NCBI GenBank assembly: GCA_905182155.1
Contig: CAJJAX010000014.1
Location: 1-37,501, forward strand
Direction of reading: 5' to 3'
Length of the DNA stretch: 37,501 nucleotides
From: an uncultured Pseudomonadales bacterium
Lineage (GTDB): Bacteria > Pseudomonadota > Gammaproteobacteria > Pseudomonadales > Azotimanducaceae
Shown: positions 26,467 to 34,905 of the stretch, one piece after another
How positions within the stretch are numbered: position 1 is the first letter of the stretch
Layout: each line of letters starts with the position of its first letter
Made by a program: the position numbers and the translations under genes
The notes under the pieces: model-generated
The model's database searches: none
Seen by the model: the letters and a program-made list of their open reading frames with translations, nothing else
Told to the model about the DNA's origin: nothing

Positions 26467-28066
26467 TTAAGCCATGGAGCGTTCGGGTAGCTCGGGCGGC
26501 GTTGAAAAAGTGTGATAAGGCGCAGGCGAGGCGATAGTCCACTCAAGCCCCTCAGCCCCTTCCCAAACTTCGTCAGTTGCTTTTTTGCCACCCATGATGC
26601 ACTTAATCACGATGAACAAGAATAGCAGCTGACTGAAGCCAAAGATAAAGGCGCCCACGCTGGACACCATATTCCAGTCCGCAAATTGCAGTGCGTAGTC
26701 GGGGTACCGCCGAGGCATCCCAGCAAGCCCGATAAAATGTTGCGGAAAGAACGTGACGTTCACGCCCACAAAAGACAACCAAAAATGGGTCTTGCCGAGG
26801 GTTTCGTCGTACATGTTGCCGGTCCACTTGGGCAACCAATAATAGGCTGCCGCCATGATGCTGAAGATCGAGCCTGGCACTAAGACATAGTGAAAATGCG
26901 CCACAACAAAGTAAGTGTCGTGGTATTGAAAGTCCGCTGGAACGATGGCCAACATCAATCCAGAAAGCCCGCCAATCGTGAACAAAATCACAAAGGCCAC
27001 GGCAAACAACATCGGGGTTTCAAACGTCATCGAACCCTGCCACATCGTGGCCGCCCAATTAAACACTTTTACGCCGGTCGGCACGGCAATCAACATCGTC
27101 GCATACATGAAATACAACTCGCCCGCAATCGGCATCCCAACCGTGAACATGTGATGAGCCCAAACGATGAAGGACAAGAACGCAATTGATGCAACCGCAT
27201 AAACCATAGAGGTGTACCCGAACAATTGCTTACGAGCGAAAGTTGGAATGATTGCTGACACAACACCAAAGGCTGGCAGAATCATGATATAGACTTCTGG
27301 GATGCCCAAAGAACCAGAACACGTGCTGGAATAATACCGGATCACCACCACCGGCAGCATCAAAGAAACTCGTACCGAAGTTTATATCCATCAGCATCAT
27401 GGTCACAGCGCCTGCCAATACTGGCATGACAGCTACCAGTAAGAAAGCAGTGATTAACCAGGTCCAAACGAACAAAGGCATTTTCATGTATGTCATGCCA
27501 GGAGCACGCATGTTCATAACCGTAGCGATAATGTTGATCGAGCCCATAATTGATGAAATTCCCATTAAGTGCACCGCGAAAATAAAGAAAGTGACGCTGG
27601 GCGGCGCATATTCGGTCGACAAGGGTGCATAAAAGGTCCAGCCAAAGTTCGGCGCACCACCTTCCATAAAGAGCGTGCTTAACAGCATGCTGAAGGCAAA
27701 TGGCAAAATCCAAAAGCTATAGTTGTTCATTCTCGGCAGTGCCATATCCGGCGCGCCAATCATCATTGGCACCAACCAATTCGCAAGACCGACAAACGCT
27801 GGCATCACGGCGCCGAACACCATAATTAGACCGTGCATGGTCGTCATTTGGTTGAAAAACTCCGGTACAACCAGCTGTAAGCCCGGTTGGAACAGTTCTG
27901 CACGGATCACCAGCGCCATACAGCCGCCCGTTAAGAACATGATAAAACTGAACCAAAGGTAAAGCGTGCCTATATCTTTGTGGTTAGTCGTTAGGACCCA
28001 ACGCATGAGTCCCTTATCGGGGCCATGATGATGATCGTCGTGATGATTTTCGATAACTGCGCTCAT
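26467..28066 (-). pseudogene. coxA: Cytochrome c oxidase subunit I, interrupted by a one-base insertion
   Basis: Catalytic haem-copper subunit. The N-terminal part (28066 to about 27300) has [23 protein letters not shown] with a haem ligand His, and ends in [15 protein letters not shown]. The C-terminal part, in another frame, resumes [12 protein letters not shown] and has FIVWAHHMF (CuB ligands) and VVAHFHYVL (haem ligands). The break is inside HPEVY, the motif of the His-Tyr cross-link. Removing one C from the CCC read on the minus strand at 27301-27299 restores [11 protein letters not shown] exactly. Everything else is intact and about 532 residues long once joined, so an indel error in a short homopolymer is the simplest reading. 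Confidence 0.93.
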
Positions 28067-28075
28067 CCCTTTCTC

Positions 28076-29253
28076 CTATTCTTCGCTACTAATCAGTGCA
28101 TTAACGGCTCGGGGCTGCACCAGATCGCCCACATTATTACCCCATGCATTTCTTTCATAGGTTACGACCGCTGCGATTTCCGCCGGGTTCAATTGCGCGG
28201 CAAAGGCTTGCATCGCGGACCCTGGCTTACCGTTTACCACGATGTCTATGTGTGCATCGATGGGGCCGATTGCCAGGCCTTGTCCAACCAAGGACGGAAA
28301 CGCTGGCGGGATGCCTTGACCATTGGGCTGATGACAGGATTGGCAGGCCTGAGCATAAACCTGCTCGCCGGTTTCCATCAATTCAGCCATCGACCAAGTC
28401 TTCCCAACCGTCTCATAAACCTGCAGCGCTTCTTGCTGCTTCATAGCAAGCCAGGTTTCGTACTCGGCTTGCTCAACGGCTTTGACCACAATGGGCATAA
28501 AGCCATGATCTTTACCGCACAACTCCGTGCATTTACCTCGATAGATCCCAGGTTCTTCTACAACCGCCCAAGCTTCGTGGACAAATCCTGGAATAGCATC
28601 CTTCTTCACCGCAAAATCAGGCACCCACCAAGAATGGATCACATCGTTAGCAGTAATCAAAAAGCGAATTTTCTTACCAACTGGAATAACAACAGCTTCG
28701 TCTACCTCTTCTAAGTAATGCTCACCCTTTGGTGAGCGGTTGTAATATTCATCGGGGGGCGTCAGTAAGCTGCTAATGAATTTAACCTCTTGAGTTGGGT
28801 CATCACTCAAGTAGGTGTACTGCCACTTCCATTGCAAGCAACGACTTCAATATCAATGTCAGCGCCAGAGGCATCATACATGTCCCGAAGCGTGCTGGTT
28901 GCAGGAACCGCCATCCCAATCAGAATGAAAATTGGGATGATCGTCCAGGCATATTCTAATTTGGTGCTGTGCGAAAACGTGGCCGGCTCATGCCCAAGCG
29001 ACTTTCGATGCACGAGCATTGACCAAATCATGACGCCAAAAACGAGGACACCAATCACCACACAAATGGTAAAAATAAGCATGTGCAGGTCGTAGACCTC
29101 GCGCGAGATTGCGGTAACCCCTTTGGTCATGTTCAAAGCAGACCAATCCGCCAGTGCCTGCCAGCTTGAACTCAAGGCAGCCAGTGCGATCAACCACTGT
29201 AGAGAAGATTTCAATCGCTGACCCTCTCCTACTTTGCTTTCTTTTCTTGCCAT
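28076..29253 (-). pseudogene. coxB: Cytochrome c oxidase subunit II with fused cytochrome c, interrupted by a one-base deletion
   Basis: Electron-entry subunit. It has a signal and two transmembrane helices (CVVIGVLVFGVMIW; WTIIPIFILIGMAV), then the CuA domain with WKWQYTY, HSWWVPDF and KCTELCGKDHGFM (CuA Cys, His, Met ligands), then a C-terminal cytochrome c domain with CQSCH, which makes this a caa3-like subunit. The first frame ends after ADIDIEVVA; the second resumes QWKWQYTYL. Only two bases (28836-28835) separate the GCT (Ala) and CAA (Gln) codons, so one base is missing there; a CC to C loss would give VVACQWKW. I take ATG 29253, nine bases after GGAG. Confidence 0.92.
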
Positions 29254-29300
29254 GTCTCGCAACTCCAACCTAATTGACGATTAATTTTTTGGACCACTCA

Positions 29301-29326
29301 TGGTTGCCGCGCAACCAGGCTTTTTC
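29301..29326 (+). terminator. Terminator-like hairpin upstream of coxB, plus orientation
   Basis: TGGTTGC-CGC-GCAACCA, a perfect 7-base stem, is followed by GGCTTTTTC. It would stop plus-strand transcription, but no plus-strand gene precedes it. It could protect the cox leader from antisense reading, or end an unrecognised antisense RNA. Confidence 0.4.
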
Positions 29327-29365
29327 TAGATTCAGTCTCTATTGAAACAACGATCTTTATTTAAA

Positions 29366-29390
29366 CAGCGTTGCACGTTAAACAACGCTG
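29366..29390. repeat. Inverted repeat in the coxB leader
   Basis: CAGCGTTG and CAACGCTG are perfect 8-base arms around a 9-base loop. On the minus strand it is followed by TTTAAAT, so weak attenuation is possible. Confidence 0.5.
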
Positions 29391-29410
29391 CCCGCACAAA
29401 CCCTTTATTT

Positions 29411-29427
29411 GACCTTCTAAGAAGGTC
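29411..29427. promoter_or_regulatory. 17-base palindrome in the coxB leader, possible operator
   Basis: GACCTTCT-A-AGAAGGTC is perfectly symmetrical about a central A. The size and symmetry suit a dimeric repressor or activator site; I do not recognise the regulator. Confidence 0.4.
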
Positions 29428-29613
29428 CATCTTTCGGCCATCGACCGCCGAATTATCATTGTTCTACGACCGAAATGCATCAAAGGGCTCTCGTCAACGA
29501 CGGTTATTGATGCCGCTTATCGGTCTAAATTACTGGCGCCTGACCCCCCACTGGGGCATTGCCTGACCGTGGATTACGGCCAATTCTTAGATCATCAGAA
29601 TCCTGCGGGCGCA

Positions 29614-29642
29614 AGTATAGCTGTGAGAATGGCTGCCCTCAA
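29614..29642 (-). promoter_or_regulatory. Candidate promoter for the cox operon
   Basis: Minus strand TTGAGG (4 of 6), 17 bases, then TATACT (5 of 6). The -35 box overlaps the yheV stop codon region. Transcription would start near 29607. Confidence 0.4.
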
Positions 29643-29836
29643 GTCATTGGGAACTTTAGACGCACGATTTCATCGGGCCCTTGGGGGGCAGCTGCCGTCA
29701 CAGCTGCTGGTCGCGTCTCTGTAAACGCGCAATCAACGCAGCAAACGCGATCATCGACACTTTCTGAATCGAGATAAAGGCTATCTTCGGCGCCACACGC
29801 TTGGCACCGAGCCCCTGCGATAAAGCGTCTGCTCAT
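29639..29836 (-). CDS. yheV: YheV family putative zinc-ribbon protein
   Basis: 65 residues beginning MSRRFIAGARCQACGAEDSL with a second pair of cysteines in CCVDCA, giving a CxxC...CxxC putative zinc ribbon. This is the YheV (DUF2387) family, encoded directly after prlC in Escherichia coli as here; its function is unknown. The start overlaps the prlC stop by four bases, so translation is coupled. Confidence 0.85.
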   Translation of the reverse strand: MSRRFIAGARCQACGAEDSLYLDSESVDDRVCCVDCAFTETRPAAVTAAAPQGPDEIVRLKFPMT

Positions 29837-31872
29837 CGCAGGATGCCTTCCTGATGGAGCAGCGCCGCAATCGACGGTGCTCGCCCACGAAAATCAACGA
29901 ACAAGTCTAAGGCGTCCCGCGCGCCGCCCTGCTCTAACACCGTTGTTAAAAAGCGCTCACCCGTTTGTCGATTAAAAACGCCTTCTTCTTTGAATTTTGA
30001 AAAGGCATCCGCGCTCAGCACTTCTGCCCATTTATAACTGTAGTAGCCAGCGGCATAGCCCATCACATCGCCGAAGATATGACTGAAGCCATTTTGGAAC
30101 CGGTTCATTGTCGAAATTGGCATCACCGAAACCGCAGCCCTCACCTCATCGAGGATGGTCTGCAAGGTGCCTGGATTGCCGTCAAATTCATTGTGGAGCC
30201 TGAAATCAAAGAGTGAGAATTCCAACTGCCGCACCATCTGCATACCCGACTGAAAGTTGCGTGCTTGCTGCATCTTACTCAGCAGCGCAAGCGGGAGCGG
30301 CTCTCCGGTCTCGACATGCCCAGAAATAAGATTAAGCGCCTCGGGATCCCAACACCAGTTTTCAAGAAATTGACTTGGGAGTTCCACCGCATCCCACGCG
30401 ACCCCGTTGATGCCGGAGACAGACGCGCAATCAACTTGGGTGAGCATGTGATGGAGCCCATGACCGAATTCATGAAACAAGGTCACCACATCATCATGAC
30501 GCAAGAGCGCAGGTTGATCGTTAACCGGGGGCGGAAAATTACACGTCAAAAAGGCAACCGGCAGGGTTAACCCTTGCTCCGGATCTCGGCGCCGATTTCG
30601 ACAGTCTGCCATCCACGCCCCACCGCGCTTTTTCGGCCGAGCGTAAAGGTCAAAGTAAAAGCGCGCGAGCGGCTCCCCTTGACGGCTGATCAAATAGGTT
30701 GTGACCTCTGGATGCCAAACCGACATGTCTGCAACGGCTGTGACCGCCACACCAAAAATCCGATGAACAATCTCAAACAAACCATCGATGACTTTTTGAG
30801 CTGGAAAATAAGGCCTGAGGTCCTCATCCGATAGATCAAATCGGTGGCGCTTCAATCTTTCCGCACAAAACGCGACGTCCCACGGATGAATCTCGGTTAA
30901 TCCTAAGTGATCCAGGCCAAAACGGGCGATTTCCTCAAAATCCTGCTCAGCCACAGATTTAGAATGATCCGTCAGGTCAGACAAAAAAGTCATCACGGCC
31001 GCCGGGTTCTCAGCCATTTTGGTCGCAAGACTCAGCTCAGAGAACTGCTCAAAGCTGAGCAATTTTGCCAGCGCGAGCCGATCCTCTAAAATGTCCTGTA
31101 TTAACCCGGTGTTATCAAACTGCCCAGCATGAGGACCCAACTCAGACGCCCGTGTTGTAAAGGCCTCGTAAACCTCTTGGCGCAGCCCTTGATCCTGCGC
31201 ATGGGTCATCACGGCCGAATAACTCGGACTGCTCAAGTCCAGAAGAAAGCCCTCTTGCCCCTTGGCTTTTGCCGACTGTTGCGCCAGCGCGATCGCGGTC
31301 GGGGGTAATCCCTGCAAGCCAGCCTCATCGGCAATGAGCTTCTGCCAAGCATCGGTGGCATCCAAGATCTGCTCGGAAAATAAACTGGTCTTTTCGCTCA
31401 GCCGCTGTTTTAAGTCTCCGTACCGCTTTCGATCATCCTCGGCCAATGCCACACCGGAAAGGCGGAAATCGCGCAACGCATTGGCAACGGCTTTACCTTC
31501 AGCGGGCGTCAACCCCAAAGCGGTTTGCTGGGCCTCAATCGCATGATAAATCCGGAGTAGGTCCCGGTCTTGACCGAGCTCAGTCTCATAGGCGCTGAGC
31601 AAGGGCAGACACGTGTTGTAAGCCGCCCTTAAGGCATCATGACTCATCACGGCATTTAAATGCGCGATCGGTGCCCAGGCCTCATTTAAACGCGCATCGA
31701 GTCGTTCAAGCGCGTGGAAGGCTTGAACCAGGTCATTTGGGTCGACCGCCTGCTTAATCGAAATTAATGCGGCACGATTGTCTTTCAGGATGGCCTCGAT
31801 GGCCGGTACCACTTGGTCAGCCGAGATCAAATCAAAACTGGGAAACGGACTTTCTAAAAGCAAAGCATTCAA
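29833..31872 (-). CDS. prlC: Oligopeptidase A (M3 metallopeptidase)
   Basis: 679-residue cytosolic zinc peptidase that degrades short peptides, including cleaved signal peptides. The zinc site is FHEFGHGLHHML (HExxH), with the third ligand Glu about 25 residues on in WDAVELPSQFLENW. FYFDLYARPKKRGGAWM and YYSYKWAEVLSADAF are family signatures. The length matches the usual 680. aroE lies upstream on the same strand with a 23-base gap. Confidence 0.96.
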   Translation of the reverse strand: MNALLLESPFPSFDLISADQVVPAIEAILKDNRAALISIKQAVDPNDLVQAFHALERLDARLNEAWAPIAHLNAVMSHDALRAAYNTCLPLLSAYETELGQDRDLLRIYHAIEAQQTALGLTPAEGKAVANALRDFRLSGVALAEDDRKRYGDLKQRLSEKTSLFSEQILDATDAWQKLIADEAGLQGLPPTAIALAQQSAKAKGQEGFLLDLSSPSYSAVMTHAQDQGLRQEVYEAFTTRASELGPHAGQFDNTGLIQDILEDRLALAKLLSFEQFSELSLATKMAENPAAVMTFLSDLTDHSKSVAEQDFEEIARFGLDHLGLTEIHPWDVAFCAERLKRHRFDLSDEDLRPYFPAQKVIDGLFEIVHRIFGVAVTAVADMSVWHPEVTTYLISRQGEPLARFYFDLYARPKKRGGAWMADCRNRRRDPEQGLTLPVAFLTCNFPPPVNDQPALLRHDDVVTLFHEFGHGLHHMLTQVDCASVSGINGVAWDAVELPSQFLENWCWDPEALNLISGHVETGEPLPLALLSKMQQARNFQSGMQMVRQLEFSLFDFRLHNEFDGNPGTLQTILDEVRAAVSVMPISTMNRFQNGFSHIFGDVMGYAAGYYSYKWAEVLSADAFSKFKEEGVFNRQTGERFLTTVLEQGGARDALDLFVDFRGRAPSIAALLHQEGILR

Positions 31873-31895
31873 CGGACAACTCCTTGTGAACAGAT

Positions 31896-32702
31896 TTAAC
31901 TGGCGATTTCAGCCCGAACGACTTGGGTATCGGGCGATAGCCCAAACCAAATGTGAAAGGCTGCGGCAGCCTGCTCAATTAACATCCCAAATCCATCGGC
32001 TCGATGCCGAGCGCCCAAGCTCGCGGCCCATTGCAGAAAAGGCGTTTCAGTATGGCTATAGCTTAGATCATAGCAAAATGACTCGGGCCCAATGATGCGG
32101 CTTGGTAGGTCCGGCACGCTACCTTTCAGCCCGGCAGCCGTGGCATTGATGATTAAATCGTATTGCCCGTCCAACTGCGCACTGGTTTTTGCCTGCAGAC
32201 CCGCACTCCGGGATAACCCCGCCAACTGTTCCGCGCGCTGATGGGTTCGGTTCCAGAGGTGCAAGGTCTCTGGGGCTTCCCCGATTAACGCAGAAACCAC
32301 CCCTTGGGCCGCCCCGCCGGCGCCAATTAAAAGCACCTTTCGATCTTGGATTGATTGCTGCAGATGATCTTTCAGATCTGTCATCAGGCCTTGCGCATCC
32401 GTGTTATAGCCATGAACCGCACCATCGGGCGAGAAATCTAAAGTATTAATCACACCGAGACTGGCCGCCCCGCCTTTAATCTCATTACAAAGCGCCAACG
32501 CATCCGCTTTAAAGGGGACGGTAATATTACAGCCCCGAGCCCCCTGGCGGACTAATTCGGCCACCGCCTCGGCAAGCCCCTGCTCTGGCACCAACACTTT
32601 TTGATAATCCAACGCGATCCCGAACTGTTGGGCAAACAAACCATGGATCTCGGGCGATCGGCTGTGCCCGATTGGGTTACCCAGCACGGCAAGTTTGATC
32701 AT
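31896..32702 (-). CDS. aroE: Shikimate dehydrogenase
   Basis: Reduces 3-dehydroshikimate to shikimate with NADPH in aromatic amino acid synthesis. Substrate site NPIGHSRSPEIH, catalytic Lys in CNITVPFKADAL, Asp in NTDAQGL, the nucleotide loop IGAGGAAQGV and NRTHQRAE for NADP. 268 residues, typical. Its start overlaps the tsaC stop by four bases, placing it in the purE-tsaC-aroE run. Confidence 0.95.
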   Translation of the reverse strand: MIKLAVLGNPIGHSRSPEIHGLFAQQFGIALDYQKVLVPEQGLAEAVAELVRQGARGCNITVPFKADALALCNEIKGGAASLGVINTLDFSPDGAVHGYNTDAQGLMTDLKDHLQQSIQDRKVLLIGAGGAAQGVVSALIGEAPETLHLWNRTHQRAEQLAGLSRSAGLQAKTSAQLDGQYDLIINATAAGLKGSVPDLPSRIIGPESFCYDLSYSHTETPFLQWAASLGARHRADGFGMLIEQAAAAFHIWFGLSPDTQVVRAEIAS

Positions 32703-33268
32703 CCGGACGCCTGCGGCCGAAACACCTGGCCGGTGATCAGATCGATGATTTCGCTTGGACCCGTCTGGCCCCCTAGGGCGCCAGGAATAATAAAATCGAC
32801 TTCTGCTGCAAACTGTTCGGTTACCTCACGCGCCGTTAAAGCTGCTGGGTCGCCGGATCGATTGGCAGATGTGGAAACCATTGGCCCGCCGAGCATCCGG
32901 CACAAGGATTGAACAACCGGGTGGGAAGAGACCCGCAGCGCAACCGTTGTATGCGCGCCTCGGATGAAGACAGGGCTGATTCCCTGATCCGGCACTAAGA
33001 ACGTCACCGGGCCAGGCCAGGACTGACTTAGTCGCTCAATATGAGCTTGACTTAAATTGTCTAAGTAAGGCGCAAACTGATCCATCGAGGCCGCCACGAG
33101 AATCAGCCCTTGGTCAACCGACCGCTGCTTAATGCGTAAAATTCGCTGTACCGCTTGCTCGGAGTCTGGCGAACAGCCAAAGCCCCAGACGCCTTCAGTC
33201 GGATACGCGATCACCGCGCCGGCCAAGAAGGTTTGCCGATCGCAAGCATCTGTTTGTGATCGGTTCAA
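32699..33268 (-). CDS. tsaC: Threonylcarbamoyl-AMP synthase (YrdC/Sua5 family)
   Basis: Makes threonylcarbamoyl-AMP from threonine, bicarbonate and ATP for the t6A37 modification of ANN-decoding tRNAs. YPTEGVWGFGCSPDSEQAV, ILRIKQRSVDQGLILV with the Lys-Arg pair, and STSANRSGDPAA are the YrdC motifs. 189 residues is the short TsaC form without the Sua5 extension. It overlaps purE and aroE by four bases at either end. Confidence 0.93.
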   Translation of the reverse strand: MNRSQTDACDRQTFLAGAVIAYPTEGVWGFGCSPDSEQAVQRILRIKQRSVDQGLILVAASMDQFAPYLDNLSQAHIERLSQSWPGPVTFLVPDQGISPVFIRGAHTTVALRVSSHPVVQSLCRMLGGPMVSTSANRSGDPAALTAREVTEQFAAEVDFIIPGALGGQTGPSEIIDLITGQVFRPQASG

Positions 33269-33768
33269 AGGTAGCGTTGCCCAATCGCCTCGGATTTTTC
33301 AAGAATGGCTTGGGCATTTTCAAGTCGCTCACGTTGCAACGCGTCAGCAAGGCTCGCATCCGATAACGCCATCATTTGTACCGCCAAATAACCGGCATTT
33401 TTTGCGCCCGCTTTACCAATCGCAACGGTTGCCACCGGTATGCCGCCTGGCATCTGGACCGTTGACAGTAGCGCATCAAACCCTTGTAAGGGGCCCGCAT
33501 CAATCGGCACGCCAATCACAGGCCGAGTGGTTTGGGCCGCAATGGCGCCCGCTAAATGGGCTGCCATACCCGCACCCGCGATGAACGCCTGGCAACCGCG
33601 AGACTCGGCGCTTTGAACATACGCCTGGGTTTCAGTCGGTGTGCGATGCGCAGAGGTGACCTTAACCTCAATCGCCACGCCAAACCGCTTGAGGATATCC
33701 ACTGCCGCGTCCATAACCGGCAGATCTGAGTCAGAGCCCATTAATATCGCTACAAATTTCGTTTCCAT
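33265..33768 (-). CDS. purE: N5-carboxyaminoimidazole ribonucleotide mutase
   Basis: Class I PurE, converting N5-CAIR to CAIR in purine synthesis. LMGSDSDLPVMDAAVDILKRFG and SAHRTPTETQAY with the catalytic Ser/His, then AGAGMAAHLAGAIAAQTTRPVIGVP, are family motifs. ATG 33768 follows GGAG; the longer frame to 33849 adds 27 unrelated residues. No purK is adjacent; instead tsaC follows directly, an arrangement less usual than purEK. Confidence 0.94.
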   Translation of the reverse strand: METKFVAILMGSDSDLPVMDAAVDILKRFGVAIEVKVTSAHRTPTETQAYVQSAESRGCQAFIAGAGMAAHLAGAIAAQTTRPVIGVPIDAGPLQGFDALLSTVQMPGGIPVATVAIGKAGAKNAGYLAVQMMALSDASLADALQRERLENAQAILEKSEAIGQRYL

Positions 33769-33795
33769 GAATTGTCTCCAGCCTTTGAGCGCTTG

Positions 33796-33801
33796 ATTAT
33801 A
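33796..33801 (-). promoter_or_regulatory. Candidate -10 box for purE-tsaC-aroE
   Basis: A perfect TATAAT on the minus strand, 28 bases before the purE ATG. No good -35 box is seen. No PurR-like site is recognised. Confidence 0.35.
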
Positions 33802-33867
33802 AGCATTCCTTTGCGAATCAGCACGTCGGACGGACCTAAATCTGGTCACGCGTCATCAAATCCACCC

Positions 33868-33900
33868 GGCGCGGGGTATCCGCGCCCTCGTCTCGGGCGC
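33868..33900 (-). terminator. GC-rich hairpins after dprA
   Basis: GGCGCGG/CCGCGCC (7-base arms) and the overlapping GCGCCC/GGGCGC (6-base arms) are alternative hairpins just past the dprA stop. Only a poor T-run (GGATTT) follows on the minus strand, so termination is uncertain. Confidence 0.35.
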
Positions 33901-33914
33901 TCACAGCCTGGCCG

Positions 33915-34814
33915 TCAGCGCACTCTGAGTTGATAAACGGTCCCAAGATGTTCAATCCGACCAGAGAGCTCGAGGTTGGCCAGTTCACGGACCAAGGCAT
34001 CGATCGACCCATCGAAGTTCGCTAAGAGCTCCGAAAAAACCATCGGGCCTGCGGTTAATAGAGCCAGCAGTTCTTGATGGTGATCTGCTAAAGGCAGGGC
34101 CCTAGACCCGTCGGGCACGGGTAGATTCCCTTTGATCTGTTCAAAAAGTTGCGGCATTTCCCGGTACAGGTCCGTAATCGAATCCATCAGGTGCGCGCCC
34201 TGCCGGATCAGCTCATGGCAACCCGAGGCCGCGCCTGCCACCACAGGGCCCGGAACCGCGAAAACTTCTCGGCCTTGCTCAAGGGCCAATTTTGCCGAGA
34301 TTAAGGAGCCACTTCGGGTGCGAGCTTCAACCACAATCAGCGCATCCGACAGGCCCGTAATAATTCGATTGCGGGCGGGGAAGTGGTAGGGCAGGGGCTC
34401 AGTCTGATTCGAATATTCTGAAACAAGTAGGCCACGACTCGCAATCTCTTGAAAAAGCGCCTGGTTTTGCTTGGGGTACACCACGTCGCAACCCTGACCC
34501 AATACGGCAATGGTTTGACCACCCACGGCTAAAGCCCCACGATGGCTGGCGGCATCGATACCGCGGGCAAGGCCACTCACAACGACAAATCCAAGCGCGG
34601 CTAACTGCCGGGCTAATTGCTCGGCAAACTGCAACCCATGCCAGGAGGCTGCTCGACTGCCCACCATCGCAATCTTCGGTCCAACACCAAGATCCAACTC
34701 GCCCACAAGATATAATTGCTTAGGTGGGCTCGCTATTTCACGAAGCTCGCGGGGAAACCCGTCTGGGTTTAACCGTCGAGGTGCCGATTTTGAAAGGGGG
34801 CTAGGGGGCATCAT
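33915..34814 (-). CDS. dprA: DNA-processing protein DprA, lacking the N-terminal domain
   Basis: DprA loads RecA on incoming single-stranded DNA during transformation. The Rossmann-like core is complete: VGSRAASWHGLQFAEQLA, SGLARGIDAASHRGAL, AVLGQGCDVVYP, NRIITGLSDALIVVEA and SGSLISAKLALEQGREVFAVPG, then a C-terminal winged-helix-like domain. The 299 residues start only about 25 before the core (FPRELREIASPPKQLYLVG), so the usual SAM/helix-hairpin-helix N-terminal domain is absent; only 91 bases separate the start from the LysM gene, with no room for it upstream. Confidence 0.93.
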   Translation of the reverse strand: MMPPSPLSKSAPRRLNPDGFPRELREIASPPKQLYLVGELDLGVGPKIAMVGSRAASWHGLQFAEQLARQLAALGFVVVSGLARGIDAASHRGALAVGGQTIAVLGQGCDVVYPKQNQALFQEIASRGLLVSEYSNQTEPLPYHFPARNRIITGLSDALIVVEARTRSGSLISAKLALEQGREVFAVPGPVVAGAASGCHELIRQGAHLMDSITDLYREMPQLFEQIKGNLPVPDGSRALPLADHHQELLALLTAGPMVFSELLANFDGSIDALVRELANLELSGRIEHLGTVYQLRVR

Positions 34815-34905
34815 CGGCGGGCCTACCGTCTCTAAAGCCCGCCATCTTCGCGTCTAATCCGGTCACAGCTGACAGCGCGTCGCCGCCAGCCTGCACAACA
34901 AAAGG

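Larger units (their letters stand above)
29254..29638. other. Leader region upstream of coxB
   Basis: 385 bases with no convincing gene; a 74-codon plus frame (29342-29566) has no recognisable family or ribosome site. It holds three perfect inverted repeats, listed separately. A promoter candidate at 29614-29642 would give the cox transcript a leader of about 350 bases. Confidence 0.55.

Noticed and set aside
29342-29566. 74-codon plus frame in the coxB leader
   Set aside because: Residues look random, it spans two of the palindromes, and has no ribosome site.
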